Source: Pleurodeles waltl (Eukaryota > Chordata > Amphibia > Caudata > Salamandridae). From it: a DNA stretch of 64,000 nt. Below the pieces are notes generated by a model. The model was not told the origin of the DNA, made no database searches, and saw only the letters and a program-made list of their open reading frames with translations. Numbering within the stretch: the stretch's first letter is position 1; each line of letters opens with the position of its first letter. The stretch is from positions 1,536,412,782 to 1,536,476,781 of the forward strand of contig NC_090444.1 in NCBI RefSeq assembly GCF_031143425.1, written 5' to 3'. The translations under genes were made by a program, and so were the position numbers. Below, one piece after another: positions 22,571 through 33,845 of the stretch.

Positions 22571-22632
22571 GGTCCTGAAGAAGCGTCACGGGATCACTTT
22601 GTGACCAACCATAGACGCGAAACATGTTGACC
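22571..22632 (+). ncRNA. Hammerhead-like motif, right Penelope-like copy
   Basis: GGTC, CTGAAGA, one extra A, GCGTC, a 26-nt loop containing its own hairpin (GGATCAC/GTGACC), GACGC, GAAA, CATGTT, GACC. Stem I is only four pairs and the bulged A next to the core is non-canonical. Stem III (ACATGT) is self-complementary. Hammerheads with such stems are known from Penelope-like pseudo-LTRs, so a real or recently decayed ribozyme is likely. Confidence 0.5.
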
Positions 22633-23116
22633 ATGTAGGATGAGGTAAACTACCTTCCCTTATCATAGAATGTCCTGGTACATTATTTCCAGTTAACATT
22701 CTGAAATCTTTGTTTTTAATCTTGGCCTGAACCCTTCCTCTATCGCATTAAAAATAATAGCTTAGGGTCAGAGCTAATTTTAAGTACTCTGTCTTGTTTT
22801 CTACACTCTCCTTGCTTTATTTAGTTTTTACAGACCCGTGTTGTTAACAATTTCACTATGGTTGAGTGCCACCCAGATTGCTGGGTTGCCCGCCAGGCAT
22901 TGCAGCACCAGTCTGGCGAGGAGTAAGCCCGATGATGATATCAGTCACCCAAGTGGGTGCTTGAGGGCTCTCCTGAGGATACTCAGTACAAACATAGGTT
23001 GCCTTATATTTTTTCTCTAGTGTGGAACAGTGCACCCTGATTGATATTATAGGTTTATCCTAGGGAGACTGTGCACTGGACCAGATAATCTCCCAGTCCC
23101 CACTTCATTTATAGAG

Positions 23117-23130
23117 TTCAACAAGAACAG
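23117..23130. repeat. Target-site duplication (right) of the Penelope-like dimer
   Basis: An exact copy of 14719-14732, in direct orientation. Confidence 0.75.
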
Positions 23131-24405
23131 CACAGAAAGGAATGCCAGCCAGGCCTACTCCATCTCCCTGTGCCCTGAGCCAGATGTCAGACCAAGGAAT
23201 GGAAGTTGCAGATGCTCTGGAGGGGGGGGGGGAGTGGTAATGGAAATGAGCCACACCAGTAGGATGGTTTAGCCAGGTCTTGCTCCACCATCTTTGATTT
23301 TCAAAGTGCAGTGACTTGTGGGACAGGAATATGCCCCACTTTGGAGGAAGCTGTCATTCATTTGGGTGGCACCCAGTATCTCATTGGATAGGGGTACACC
23401 TCTGCGTGTCACCCCAGACCATTGAATAAATATTTGAGAGATGTATAGCAACTCAGATCTGCTGCCTGAAAATACAAGGAGAAGAAGGACTGCCCTGCTG
23501 AAACTCTGGTCAGCACCCCAAAGGACTGCTCTCTGAAGGACTGCTCCTGTTGCACACTGGGAGCTACAGTCCTGAGGACTTTGCTTTGCTTTGCTTTCAA
23601 AAGGAATAAACAGTACCCCCCTGAAAGCAGCAGGTTAACAGAGCTTCCCTGCACCATCTTCCTCAAGAAGTCCCAAGCCTGGAATGCGTCCAGTGGACTT
23701 TTAAGGATTTGCCAAGTGCATTGTGGTAATTGTAGCTCCAAAGTTCCAAGGACCATCTCAGAGCCTCTAGACCTTTGGACAATTTGAACTTGCAAGGGGA
23801 ACTTCACAAAGAAATTCCAGATGATTGGAGAAGTTTGGAACAACTTTTGGAAAAAGCTCCATAAGTGGACTGACCCGTTGTCACGAGTCAAGCTGACTGC
23901 ATTCAACAGTGACACGGCCTGAATTTCAGGTTCATCATGCTGAAAGCTCCGGCACTCCAGACTTCCAGGATTTGACCAGGGCCTCACAGAAAAGCAATCT
24001 AATGATGTGAGAAAAGCTCCAGTAAAGTGACTAGGTCTGAAGGTAAACTTTGACAGAGGCCTCCCGCTCAGTTTATCCGAGCAGGGCTCCATTGTTTTGG
24101 TGACATTTGAAAAATAAATATATTTTCTATTTTTATAAATTTGTGTAGGATTTTTATTGTGTGTTGTGTCTTACTGATTTTTTGAATTGGTGTATTTGAA
24201 TGCTTTTCACACCCGTCTCTTGAGGGTGTATTATGAGGATGGCCATAGTCCTTGGCCTGCCTCCAGCCTCTGAGCCCAACCCCTTACAGGCAACTAACCG
24301 CTGCTGTACAAGGCTTTTGTTCGTGTGTAGTGTGAGGATTGCTAGGCCCTGCTCTGACTCCCCTCCCCGGGACAGCAAACCCCCACTGCGCACCTTGATA
24401 ATTAT
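23131..24405. other. No host gene; possible LTR R/U5 segment
   Basis: No protein similarity recognised, including for the 227-codon minus-strand frame at 23409-24092. On the plus strand, repeated AAGGACTGC phrases (23483-23545), AAATAAATATATTTTC near 24110, and a TTTGTGTAGGATTTTTATTGTG stretch (split here by function, 24139 onward) resemble the R/U5 part of the Gmr1-type LTRs. It may be the right half of an LTR whose left half precedes the Penelope dimer. Confidence 0.3.
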
Positions 24406-24576
24406 GGGCCTGATTACAACTTTGGAGGAGGGTGTTAATCCGTCCCAAATGTGACGGATATCCTGCCCACTGTATTACGAGTTCCATAGGATATAATGGA
24501 CTCGTAATACGGCGGGTGGTATATCCGTCACATTTGGGACAGATTAACACCCTCCTCCAAAGTTGTAATCAGGCCC
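24406..24576. mobile_element. Palindromic MITE-like element
   Basis: 171 bp with long inverted arms (GGGCCTGATTACAACTTTGG at the left, its complement at the right), flanked by TAT on both sides as a 3-bp target duplication. Same family as 11196-11365. No coding capacity. Confidence 0.85.
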
Positions 24577-26189
24577 TATGTCTGAAAAGTAACTTTTTTA
24601 AAGTTGTGCTTTCCCTGCCCGAAGTCTATGGGACTTAATTAGCATTGGCTGCCTGTATGCAGCTGGCTGACTGCTGCTTCGATGAGGAGTGGAATACTGT
24701 TAAGAGCAGAGACAATGGGTTTGGGCTTCTCTGGATGACTAGAGGGAGGAATATGACCCAACTTAACTCAACTTAATTCAAGCACTACAGTTTAGCAGTG
24801 ACAAGGCCCTTCACTAATTTAAAAGGGACCAGGGGCCTACCTTCACTTTTATAGATTAATGACAAGGGAAGCATGGAAAATAGAGGTCCTTTCACCTCAA
24901 AATGGACTTTAACCTCCAGGCTTATGTTTCAGTGGAAGAGAAATCTGGCACCAGAGCCAGTTTAGAGTGGTTCAGTAAGGAGGGAAGCCTTAAACACAGT
25001 GCTACATCTTCCGGAAGCTCCCTATCTGTTGGAAATTACAGAAAATAGTATACAAGGGGATAGTTTGTAGTGAGGCAAACAAGGTTTGCTTCAAACGTGT
25101 GAGGGTTTGCTCTTGAGATCTTTTCACCCCTTGTCCTAGAGTCCCCCACCTAAAATAGGTACCTCACCCCCAGCTCTTCAGAACTATGTATGGACCTGTG
25201 GCAGAAGAGAGGAGGACCGGACTTTCTGTCTGTAACCTGTGAGGAGACCTGAAAGGCTGGGCCTGCTCCCACTTCTACTCAGGACTAAGAAGTAAACTCT
25301 AGTGTTTGGTTGACTTACCTCCGTTGTGGCTTTAACAACATAACAAGCTGCAAGAGGCCTTATTCCTGGAGGGACTAGTGGATTACTTATAACTGATCCT
25401 GTAATGAATCTTGCTGGTGAACTGTACTGGAATACGTCCTCATCTAAAGAGTGGATAACTGGAACTATCACAGAAAGTCTGAAAAGTTGGAACTTAGAAA
25501 AATGCTGGGCTTCCAAGACCTCTGGAGCTTCAGCAGGACTTTGCAGCAAAGGTGCCTGATTTCGATGTGACTTCATCTGATACAGATTCTGGCTTCCCCA
25601 CTGGAAGGCTTTTAGCTATATAAAAAAGACTCAACGCTTTACCCAAAGACTAGTGTTCCTTCAGCTTTAGATTAAATGCCATTATCATAAAAACAAAATT
25701 CGACTTCACTTAAAAAAAACAAAATATCGTACAATCTCCAATATTCCCATGATAAAGGTTAAAATGGACTGTAAATTGTTTAAGGTTCATTGTAGAAATA
25801 TCCAGGATTAGAATCTTTATTGAAAGAAAATTGAAACCCTGACCAGGGAACTAGAAGGCATTGAAAAATCTGTGACAACTAAGGTACACATTAAAAGTTT
25901 AATGAGACAAGTTGATTAATTAAAAAATATTAGATCAATAAGCCTCGAAGTAACAAAGCAAAACTGACACTTTTAAAAAATAGGCAGTGTTACAGGGAGG
26001 GAGGGGAAAGGAACCTACTAAACTATCACCTGAAACTAAAACAGAATGATAAAGTTACATACTCCATTCTCTCATCAGAAGAAATTTGAATTAAAAAAAC
26101 AAGAACTATTAAAAAAATGTATAATATGAAAAACTATGCAGAAGGCACAGAACAGACTCACATTTTATGAATAATTTTTTTCAACACCC
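24577..26189. other. No gene recognised
   Basis: Non-coding. A 130-codon minus-strand frame at 25184-25576 has no recognisable motif and lies in what looks like old repeat sequence. The part from 25600 on is AT-rich with scattered poly-A runs and may belong to the L1-like relic that follows. Confidence 0.35.
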
Positions 26190-26490
26190 TTAATATACCC
26201 CACTAGTAGAAAAGGACCAAGATCTAGTACATGGTAAAGTAGTATTAAAAGAAGTACAACAATTGATTCAGTTAATGCAAGGGGGAAGTCAGCTGGTCCT
26301 GATTGGTTAACATCTGAATTTTCCAAGCAGTTCAAGCATTTAAAACTGGAAATACCCTTGTCACATAACATAACCATTACATATGAGACCACATATGTCC
26401 TGAATTCATGCAAAGATCCTTAGTTACACTCTTCCCAAACCCAATTAAAAAACACACAAACAATTCAAACTATAGACCAATTCACAATAA
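26190..26490 (+). pseudogene. L1-like LINE ORF2 relic
   Basis: Short plus-strand frames, shifted against each other, read GKSAGPDW-like, SEFSKQFK and NSNYRPI, in the order and spacing of the start of an L1/Tx1-type reverse transcriptase domain. Everything else is lost to stops and frameshifts. Boundaries are uncertain; sequence upstream to about 25650 may be part of it. Confidence 0.5.
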
Positions 26491-29416
26491 CGTTTATAAC
26501 ATTCTTTTTTCTGTTTGAGATCACCAGGAAAAAGATGGTGCTCCCAAACAGGAAAAAAGAAAAATGCTCCTCATACGCTGGAAGAAAACTTCCATAGTGG
26601 CAAGGACATTTTGTTGTTTGAAACAACCTCTTCCTTTAGGAGTGTGACTGTGGCTGTTGCAGATTACCAGGTCTGGGAATTCGATTACTGCAAGCAAGAA
26701 AATGCATGTGCATAGTTTAATTTCTAAAACAAAACACAAAAACTTACTAGCTTTTTCCCATTTTTTCTCAAAGGTGCTCATTTTCCTTCCATCACATACA
26801 CCTACATTAATATTTTGCAGTAACTTTACTTTTCCCTTCCTACAAGGGAAAGATATGCACTCATGCCTTTGGCAGGAGCAAATCTCCAACATTTTCAAAG
26901 GTGGTATGGGACTACTGACAAGTCTGTGAATACCCGCAATCAAGCAAGTTTGTGAAGACCCTTAAAAATCCACACTCCTCTCAACCTCAAATTCTGTGTG
27001 AAAATTTACATTCAAGAAAAACTTTGTGAGTAACTCATATGTGGAGTAAGAAACCAACTTGTGAGGATTGTAAAAAAACTATTGGTGCATCTAAGTCACA
27101 CACACACCAAATTTATTTTAAAAAAAGGTATATTCCATTTATTTGCATAAAAAAGAGTTGTCCAAACCAGTTTTACCATTAACAAAGTGCTGCCAAATGT
27201 GCTGTTTTAAATACACTCTCATTAGTCACAATTAACATGTTATCTATGTTATTTTTTATCATTGACAGGTTCATTGGTTATTTGATTGATATATGCTGTT
27301 ATAGGCTATTGAATTAATAATTGAATTGATGGTGATATGTAATAATATCTGCTACCACATTTTCAAGTTTGAGTTTTATTTACACATGTGCTTACCCTTC
27401 AAAGTAATTGTCTGTTTGGATTTGTGTGCATGCGTATAGCCACATCATACCACAATAACCACTGTGGAATGTTGGGAATTATTCTGAACTGTCACACCAC
27501 TCTACTCTCAAACTATGTTTCCCAATATTTTAACTGTAGCATCAACTTTTAAAAGAATAGTTGTGTGATCAGTGATCAACTGAAGCTTTGAGTAGTTTAC
27601 CTTAATGTAATTACACTTTCCACAAATAGCTTGCAGATCTCCACCAGTCTAAAATGCTGATGTTCACATCATTTTTGTGCTTAAGTAGAATCATAGTTCA
27701 GCCATTAGCGCTAATGTTTTCTGGTGCAAATAGTGCCTAAGACATAAGAACCTATCTGTAAGCCACTCTTTCAGAACATATAGCTCCAAATACTGTACAT
27801 AACAGACATTTAAGATCAGTCTCTCCAAACCTCCTTTAGGGTCAAAATATCTGAATTTCTACTAAACAAAGTCGTGGGCTTTCCATTTTGGTTGAAAAAG
27901 CTAAAATTCTCAGGCTTCATTTGTCACTAATCCAAGCACTTCAAATTCTCAACTGCCGTACAGAAATAAAAAGCTTTTTTCAAAATACATCCTAGCATGC
28001 AACCTCCTATCTCCTTCAGTACGTTTCTATGCACTAACATAAACTCTTAAAGGTGGATAATTCCATAAAGGTACACATGAACAATTTATTAATTCATCCA
28101 TGCATACAATTTAGAAGATCAGAAAAGAAAATGAAATACCAAGTAGAACACTGGGGACCTTAAAGGAACACCGTATTAGGCAGTTGGGATGTTTTTATTG
28201 AGTTTATAGGACAAAGAGAAGACATGCTATTTCCTTAGTACTTCACTATCACCTCCTCATGAGAACAAATGCAAAATTAGGTAGTTATAAATTATAGCTG
28301 TCAGCCTTTTCTCTGATCAGGGAAGATGTGAGTATATGACTAGACATGAACATAAAACATTTGTGAAATTTGATTTCACAAAAAATTATCAAATGTACTT
28401 CACCATTAGCTCAAGTGACAACTGAATGCAAGGGCTTATGAACAGTCAGATGAAATACCAGTGGCAAACCCGTTCAAAAACATAGCATCTCTTGCTGCAG
28501 CTCTGGTGTGCCTACAAGAAATTATCTGCTCAAATCAGTTTTTGTGATTAGAAATTACATAAAACCACACACCTGTAAAATGATGAAAAAAAGTTTGTGA
28601 AGTTCACTAAATGTGGGAGCCTCAAATTTTACAAGATTTCTCCTGCACAAAACAAATTATTTTTTGCGCGCAAGGGCCTCAACTGGTTTTCATTTGGCTA
28701 TCTCATCTGAAGTCTTCACTTGAACTTGCATAGTCAGTTATTAAAAATCAGATTTTTCATTTAATCCAATACAATGTAATAACTCCCAGCATGGACTTTC
28801 TCTGACACACTCTGTTTTTCAGTGCGATACCTAGCATGATATTCTAGAGCTGTCTTGTGAAAATAAGTTTTACTGTATAAGCACACATTTTCTACATTTT
28901 CATTGATTAATTTTGAGTTACTTGAGCAGTATCCTCAATGTGATTCTCAATCCAATATGTATGAGGAATATTGAAATTACAGTATCATCACCATGTAGAA
29001 ATCAAATTCACAAAGACTGCATTTGAATCACTGGCATTGATAATAAATGCAAATTTCATCTTAGCATCTGAAACAATATGCTACTAAATGCACTGCAGTG
29101 GGGATGGCTCAAGTTATAGATTGGATGCAGGGGTGTAGCTTGGTCATTAAGATTGGTGGAGGGGTGAGGTTCAGATTTTCCAACAAATACAACAAGCAGG
29201 GCACATGGGAGGGGCTGAAGGGGCAGTGGAAAGGGTGACAAATGTGAATCCAACAGACACTTTACCGTACCCCACTGAAAGCACCTGTACCAAAGTATTT
29301 GCCAGAAGATACATTTGTTAGGGGGGTACATTTATCAGCAACCCCCTGAAGGTATGCCCTTGATTGGACCAGGGTTGTAGAATGGTTAATAAAATACGTT
29401 TACAAACAATTCTTAC
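26491..29416 (-). other. DLGAP2 intron (3' side of the exon); no gene seen
   Basis: AT-rich non-coding sequence with no long frame of recognisable product. It follows the splice donor of the DLGAP2 exon at 29417. The next DLGAP2 exon was not found here or further left in the window. Confidence 0.6.
29411..29416 (-). other. Splice donor of the DLGAP2 exon
   Basis: Minus-strand sequence CAG|GTAAGA after the CHYLQ codons, a consensus donor. The 32 further codons read through it before a stop are intron. Confidence 0.9.
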
Positions 29417-30486
29417 CTGAAGGTAATGGCATGGTCGCAAAGAAGATTTGATTTCCTGATGAACCAAAGGCTTGTCCAGATTTAGAGATGACTTGCGATA
29501 GGCTTCTTTTGCCTGGCTTACTGTCAGCGTAGACCAAGAACTCCTTTTCATATATTTGCCCTCTGGAGTCATGGCCAGCCCTTCACAAGCTGAACATTTC
29601 ACATCATTGTTACTTTTGGAAGTTTTCAGAGAAAGATCTCCAAAATGCCCTTGAAGAGGTTCAGGATAGCAGTGGGAGATATGATCCACATGATGCCTAT
29701 TCATCACGCTAGGTGTTCGATAAGTGCTATCACTGTCTAAATTGTCATCAGAGCTCCACCAGCCAGTCATCCCAGTTTTATGTTTGTTATCTGGTTTACG
29801 CTCTTTACTTTTACTCCTCTTACTGTGTTTATGATGGCCATGATGGTGATCATCCCCCCGACTGTCTCCTTTTGTCCCATTGACATTGCTTTTGGATGAC
29901 CCTTCCAAAGAATGAGATTTGGTAAAAAGTTTTTGGACAGAATGAACGAGGTGACGTATTCGTCCTGGGCTTTCAGTGCGCTGTTCTGTTGCTGTAGATG
30001 TCCTCTGGTATTGTAAAGTATGAAAACCATCCTGATGAAGGGGAAGCTGTTTCTCAAACTGATCTAAAAGGTTTGCAGGAATTCGATTAATTTTACTACT
30101 AGTGTGTGACACTGCACAGTCATCTCTAGTATCAAAATGCGTATTATAGTGCATTCTGGGAAAAGTGCTACTTGACATATGATCGCTCATCATCATGGGC
30201 ATTATCATGCATTCGGAGTGAATGGAGCTCCTTGGTGAGCACCGGTGATGGTCCATTTGGCAGCTCTCCGTAGGGCTGAGCAGATATGATTGCCTAGGTT
30301 CCTGCCCATGGTGCATGTGATCATGAGTGTGCTCACAATCCTCAGAAGGTCCTAAGCCACAAGTATGACCGGGACATAGCTGTGTTTGATTGCGGCTGCC
30401 AGATAATCCTTTCATGTTCTTTAGGGCAGGAGAGTATCTTTCTTCATTGAAGTGCTGAGAAGGTGACCATGAGTGTTCCTGTTGAT
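29417..30486 (-). CDS. DLGAP2: DLGAP2 internal coding exon (disks large-associated protein 2), partial gene
   Basis: A 1070-bp exon of the SAPAP/GKAP-family scaffold that sits in the postsynaptic density and links PSD-95-type MAGUKs to Shank. From the Met at 30415 the frame gives 333 residues to a donor at 29416. Recognisable blocks: MKGLSGSR, a His-rich region, SSTFPRMHY, KINRIPANLLDQFEKQLPL, ESPGRIRHLVHSVQKLFTKS, GWWSSDDNLDSDSTYR, SNNDVKCSACEGL, SSWSTLTVSQAKEAYRKSS and CHYLQ. The paralogue DLGAP1 is less similar in the His-rich, CSACEGL and YMKRSSW parts. Upstream of the Met the frame stays open to the acceptor (HSWSPSQHFNEERYSP...), as in the long DLGAP2 isoform, so Met may be internal. 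The exon begins after one base of a split codon and ends at a codon boundary. No stops or frameshifts. Confidence 0.95.
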
Positions 30487-30506
30487 CTGTTAATTGGAAA
30501 AAACAA
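30487..30506 (-). other. Splice acceptor of the DLGAP2 exon
   Basis: Minus strand: the pyrimidine-rich TTTTTTCCAATTAACAG ends at 30487, immediately before the open frame that leads into MKGLSGSR. A good acceptor consensus. Confidence 0.85.
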
Positions 30507-30889
30507 GTCAGTGACTGCTGACTGTCATCATGATAATACTTTATGGGTTAAATATTAACTACAAAAAAATCTCAAATATCAATTTACCCACTAAAGTGTT
30601 TCCATATGCATTATTACCTAGTGAAACAACAAGCATATCATAAACAGGAGCATTACAACAGACTAACAAGATCAGCTATTCGCACCCTCTTTAAAAATAA
30701 AGTCAGAATGCATCCCATTATGCTCCAGTCCGCTACTGGAGTACATTCGTGGCATTTTGTACTGCAATGGGAAATCCAAAAGTATGTATGGGAGGTGGCA
30801 ACTAAAATTCATATGAATTCTAAATTACTCTCTTTCAAAACCATTTTCGCATGCATAAATGTAACTGGTGTAGTGAATCCTAGTTTGTT
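30507..30889. other. DLGAP2 intron, 5' side of the exon; no gene seen
   Basis: Non-coding. A 95-codon plus-strand frame has no recognisable similarity. Confidence 0.5.
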
Positions 30890-32050
30890 TTAATGGGATA
30901 ACAGGAGTTAGCTTAGCCTTTGGCTTGCAGACTCGTGCCCCATCACCTAGTGACTTTTAACCTACTTAGCTTGCACTGTCTTAACCCATTTAATTATTTA
31001 ATTAATCTAAGATGGCTGCCTTGTTTATAGTTAGGCCACTTGTTATGCTTTGCATTATCAGTGCCACCGCGCTAAAGCATCAAGATCAAGCGACAAAGAC
31101 AAACAAACAGTAGGTGTTCACACTTAGGGATTTTCCATCTCTATACTTTCGAGGGATTTGTTTATAATAATTGCCGCCCCAAGCATGTCTATTATCTATT
31201 GTTTGGGAACACACCTACATCAGAGGTCCTGGTAGATCAGTATAAATACATCGTACTTTAGACAGATAATCAGAGGAATTCCAGCCAGAGGGCATCGCCA
31301 CCATCGCTGATATCGATGCTGCACGTCATCTTGACGCTGACCCAGTCTTCGTGTCCCTGCGGAGTCTGCGATAGAGACCTCATTCCAAGGTAACAAGGGT
31401 TGGCGGCTCCTCTCATGGACATGGCATTGGCAGATTAGGTTTAACAAACCCAGCTCTCGTTTAGGTAGGAGGTTAGGCCTATCATATTAGGGTATTAGGG
31501 CATATTACACCTCTTATGTCTTTTACATGCTATTGCAAGATGGTGGGGATCTTTGTAATAATGACTCTCTTCTTCACAATTCTGTTTCTTGCACTGTTCA
31601 TTATCCTAATCATTGCAGCCCATGCAACTTATCGCAAATTGCAGTTGTGTTAAATAAAAACTATTGAAACTTTACTGCATCTTTGTCATTACCTATGTTT
31701 GATGAGACATAATGTATCTGTGAGAGAGGGGTAATCTCCATTTAACCACGACACTCCCTGATCTTATTCTCGAGTCCATGCGTAAAGGCTGCCTCAAATC
31801 ACCTTTTACTATTTGGGTTTTTGGTGAGGTGCTGCTAGTGAGCCGGTAAGGTTGGGACGACAGTTGCAACTTGCAGGATAGGCATAGTCGCCTACAAACA
31901 TAAGTACTGTCATCCTTAAACCAGCAGTCTTGCCTAGAGCAAGAGTCCAAACTACGACACTGGCATACATTTGCACACCCAGAAAACATGTAGCCCAAAT
32001 ACCTTTGTGTTTTTGTTTGTTTATGGGGAAGGGGTACACCTACATTAGTT
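30890..32050 (+). repeat. Probable solo LTR-like segment, boundaries uncertain
   Basis: On the plus strand there is a TATA-like TATAAATA at about 31241, a leader-like stretch with repeated CATCG motifs, then AATAAA at about 31654 followed by a T-rich stretch: the order of U3, R and U5. I could not fix matching TG/CA ends or a target duplication. No internal gag or pol is adjacent. Confidence 0.4.
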
Positions 32051-32966
32051 GTGTGTGTGTTCACTCCCTCTTGTCTCCCTAGGTGTTAATTTACTGCTCC
32101 GGACAAGAGTAAATCTTCCAACTGTATCCAGGCTCCCCCTATGCCTTCTTATTTTTTGGAAATATTCACAAACTTGCTGATTCGTGGCATCATCTCCACC
32201 CTGAAACGTCCACAACTGTTTACTGGAGCAGATTTACTCACATTTGACATTATTATACTATATTGGTGTAATGTTACATGTTAGCAAATACTTGGAAGAG
32301 TGCAAATTTAAATTGTTGATTACTAAACAAACAATTACAGTTTAAAATTGAGATAGCTGAGCATCTAACTAGATGTTTGGTAAGCCAATACCTCGGCGTA
32401 GATAATCAGATGCTGGTTTAGATAGAAGGCAGGTAGATGCTCTATAAGGGTCTTGTAAACACTCAATAACACCAATACTGATCAAAATAGGTTATGAGTA
32501 GTGAGCTATTTGTTGAAACGTCAGTAACTATGTGAGCGAGCCCCATGCTACATTTACATACTCCCCGCCACATACTGACAAATTCCTTCAGAATGGTGAA
32601 CAAAATTATTTTTAAACTGCAGATATTTGCCAGCCTGCCATTGTTTTGAGGTGCCTCATCTTATAACATACGTTTTTCCAAAGTCCAACACAGAAAAAAC
32701 AGGACAGAACTCCAGCTGCCAACTTCCGAGTATTAAAGTTTTAAAAAAGAATACGTGTTCCTTTCTATAAACAGAGGAGCAATAATTAAATTCCCCTTTT
32801 TGTATGCATTTTGTTATGTATCTAATAAAAAGGCACTACGTGGTGAGCATTTAAGAATTTAAGTTATGAAAAAAGACAGTCTTTTCTCACAATGTTAGAA
32901 TTGAAATTGGTGCTATAAGGCCCCCATAAATACTGCAGTTTAATATTTTGAGAGTAAAAAATTATA
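32051..32966. other. Intronic non-coding sequence
   Basis: AT-rich; nothing recognisable on either strand. Confidence 0.5.
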
Positions 32967-33109
32967 TGCCTGATTTATAATTTGGCGGATGGGTTAATCC
33001 AAACTCAATGGATTTCCCGTCTGCAGCATCTCCATAGGCTATAATGGGTTCGTATGTCTGTCATATTTGTGATGGAGTAACCCCATACACCAAACTCTAA
33101 ATAAGGCCC
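32967..33109. mobile_element. Degraded palindromic MITE-like element
   Basis: Ends GCCTGATTTATAATTTGG and CCAAACTCTAAATAAGGCC are imperfect inverted repeats; the interior GGATGGGTTAATCC and ATAGGCTATAATGGG align with the same positions in 24406-24576. Diverged and therefore older. Confidence 0.65.
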
Positions 33110-33439
33110 TTAATCCCTTATATTTTGAGTTGTTAAACAATTAGCAAGCTTTAAGGTGAACATGTGACTCTTTACAATTGTCACAGAATAGAGATCACGC
33201 TGTGATTTGCAGTAGCGGACAGTGACCCTCAACAATGGAGGGTTGTTGAGCTGCAGTCCAGTGACAGGCATGGTAAAAAAAATCACAGTGCCTTTAGGTT
33301 CAAATTCCAAAGCTGTTAATCATGCCTTGTTATTAGAACGGGTCGTGACTGAGCGCGCTGGAATTAAAGCTGAAGACAATGCGATTTTCTCACAGTGCCT
33401 GTCAGTAGAGCACAAAAAGGAAAATGTACTTACCCACTC

Positions 33440-33845
33440 TCCTGCTCCTCATCCTCGTCTTTGTTTAATCAGTGCAATGGCATTTGCTGGAGCCTCAGGC
33501 AGTTTCCCTCTCCAAATTCTGACACTGCTTTCATGCTGCAGATGAGCAGCATCAGAGCAGTGCCAGGATTGACTGGAGCTGGCTGCCTCAGCACTCCAGC
33601 AGGCACAGGAGGCCTGTGCCTGCTCTTCACCCAGGTGACTCAGACAGATGAGTGGAGAGGTTTACACTGCACATATGAGGCTGGCCGGATCAAGACAGCT
33701 GGACAAACTGATATGCGCAGTGTACACTAGGGGAGTGAGTGTCAGCTGCCAGTCAACAGTATTGTCCTGCCCCCAAACACTGCTCGGGTTGTGAGCAGTG
33801 AAAAATAAAATGGTAATTTATTCTATTACCATTTTATTTTTCACG
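33440..33845. repeat. Foldback repeat with AT hairpin, copy 1
   Basis: Contains imperfect inverted arms around 33515-33575 (GACACTGCTTTCATGCTGC / GCAGCATCAGAGCAGTGCC) and a near-perfect hairpin at 33800-33842 (AAAAATAAAATGGTAAT / ATTACCATTTTATTTTT). The same two parts occur in opposite order at 35980-36290. Non-coding. Confidence 0.55.

Larger units (their letters stand above)
14733..23116. mobile_element. Head-to-head dimer of Penelope-like elements (palindrome, 4.1-kb arms)
   Basis: The left arm (14734-18843, copy on the minus strand) and the right arm (18938-23049, copy on the plus strand) are near-perfect inverted repeats around a 94-bp spacer (18844-18937). Each arm holds a reverse transcriptase/GIY-YIG frame and about 1.9 kb of 3' non-coding sequence with a hammerhead-like motif. 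Both 3' ends point outward; the right copy has 67 bp more at its 3' end (23050-23116). Arms differ at scattered sites (for example IIW against IIC and SEA against IEA in the protein), so they are not exact mirror copies. The 14-bp duplications imply one insertion event. Confidence 0.9.

Noticed and set aside
14733..23116. Palindrome as a sequencing or assembly foldback artefact
   Set aside because: The arms differ at scattered sites that change the protein, the right arm has 67 extra bases, a 94-bp unique spacer lies between, and a 14-bp direct repeat flanks the whole. A foldback chimera should give exact mirror copies and no target duplication. Spanning reads would settle it.
23409..24092. 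227-codon minus-strand frame
   Set aside because: No recognisable motif. The plus strand looks like LTR leader sequence and the frame has no conserved partner elsewhere in the window.
29318..29416. C-terminal extension of the DLGAP2 frame beyond CHYLQ
   Set aside because: It follows a consensus GTAAGA donor and shows no similarity to the next DLGAP2 residues, so it is intron read-through.
29417..30486. DLGAP1 as an alternative identity for the exon
   Set aside because: The MKGLSGSR start and the RIPANLLDQFE and SPGRIRHLVHSVQKLFTKS blocks are shared by the family, but the upstream SWSPxQHFNEERYSP extension, the CGLxPxEDCEH region and CSACEGL fit DLGAP2 better.
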